Below, piece by piece: positions 5,287 through 5,691 of a stretch of 5,691 bases of DNA. The stretch comes from an uncultured Actinomycetes bacterium (GTDB taxonomy: Bacteria > Actinomycetota > Thermoleophilia > Gaiellales > F1-60-MAGs149), in contig CAJCBN010000413.1 of NCBI GenBank assembly GCA_903960645.1, forward strand, positions 1-5,691. Reading direction: 5' to 3'. Both the position numbers and the translations under genes were made by a program. The notes beneath the pieces were generated by a model, which had not been told where the DNA came from, did not search any database, and was given only the letters and a program-made list of their open reading frames with translations. The number at the start of each line of letters is the position of its first letter. Positions within the stretch are counted from its first letter, which is position 1.

Positions 5287-5691
5287 TCAGCGGCGCGCGA
5301 GCCAGACCATGAACGGCAGGCGCTCGTCGAGGAGGCCTGCGAGGGCCCAGTCCTCCTCCGTTCGCGTGTCCGCCGGCGGTACGTCCCAGCCGTGGCTGCG
5401 CAGCCAGGTCGGCTGGGTGACCAACTGCTCCACCTCGACGCCGACGGCGCTCGCCGCGGCCGACAGCGCACCGAAGTCGACGTCGGCGGTCAGGTCCTGC
5501 GTGCCCGGCGCCTGCAGCGGATCGCCGCCCTGCTGCCCGCCGATGTAGGTTCGCACGGGCGGGCGGCGGCCGTCGTGCACCTCCGCACCAACGCCGCCGT
5601 AATCGATCAGGGCGATGCGCCCGCGCCGCACGCTGCCGACCAGCGAGGCCACGAGCGGCAGCATGCCCGGGCGCACCGCGTAGCGCGCTCC
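5287..5691 (-). CDS. MidA/DUF185-family SAM-dependent methyltransferase, C-terminal part
   Basis: This is the 3' portion (134 residues) of a gene that enters from the right edge, on the strand opposite to all the others. It matches my recollection of the C-terminal half of the MidA/NDUFAF7 family (COG1565): RGRIALIDYGG early in the fragment, then GTQDLTADVDFGAL, then a TQPTWLRSHGW segment and a short hydrophobic C-terminus (LPFMVWLARR). In mitochondria the family methylates an arginine of a complex I subunit; bacterial roles are poorly defined. The N-terminal SAM-binding domain would lie outside the window. The frame is open through base 5691 with no stop, so the GTG at 5676 is not taken as the start. 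The gene converges on the CDGSH gene, and its stop codon lies 8 bases from the last palindrome of the 37-bp array. Confidence 0.8.
   Translation of the reverse strand, partial: GARYAVRPGMLPLVASLVGSVRRGRIALIDYGGVGAEVHDGRRPPVRTYIGGQQGGDPLQAPGTQDLTADVDFGALSAAASAVGVEVEQLVTQPTWLRSHGWDVPPADTRTEEDWALAGLLDERLPFMVWLARR

Overview
The window is GC-rich (roughly two thirds G+C by eye) with strong third-codon-position GC bias. It looks like a chromosomal segment of a high-GC bacterium, most likely an actinomycete. The GroEL and GroES sequences, the CIRCE/HrcA type of heat-shock control and the style of the extracellular protein (InlB-like repeat plus an Arg/Thr/Ala-rich beta tail) would fit the Thermoleophilia/Solirubrobacterales. 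That placement is from memory and is not proven by the sequence.

Layout, left to right. Bases 1-1071 (+) are the 3' part of a major facilitator superfamily (MFS) transporter gene whose first transmembrane helix lies outside the window. Bases 1054-1148 are a compact heat-shock control region. It holds a sigma70-type promoter (-35 TTGCGA, 17-bp spacer, -10 TATAGT), a clear CIRCE operator over the expected transcription start, and a second, degenerate CIRCE-like operator just upstream of the -35 that overlaps the transporter stop codon. This drives groES (1187-1504) and groEL (1535-3166), which encode the complete chaperonin pair. Two hairpins at 3172-3236 end the operon. Bases 3325-4890 (+) encode a secreted lipoprotein with seven propeller-like repeats, an InlB-type repeat domain and a beta-rich tail. 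Bases 4969-5178 (+) encode a small CDGSH-type [2Fe-2S] protein. Bases 5287-5691 (-) are the 3' end of a convergent gene for a MidA/DUF185-family SAM-dependent methyltransferase.

The 108-bp spacer between the two convergent genes at the right is almost filled by an array of 24-bp palindromes repeated at an exact 37-bp period. The changes between copies keep the base pairing, counting G-U wobble in the plus-strand transcript.

The genes do not form one pathway. groES-groEL is a self-contained stress operon. The transporter, lipoprotein, CDGSH protein and methyltransferase appear to be independent neighbours. No mobile element, CRISPR array, tRNA or rRNA is visible. The strongest non-routine signals are the doubled CIRCE and the 37-bp palindromic array; no evident new multi-gene system is present.
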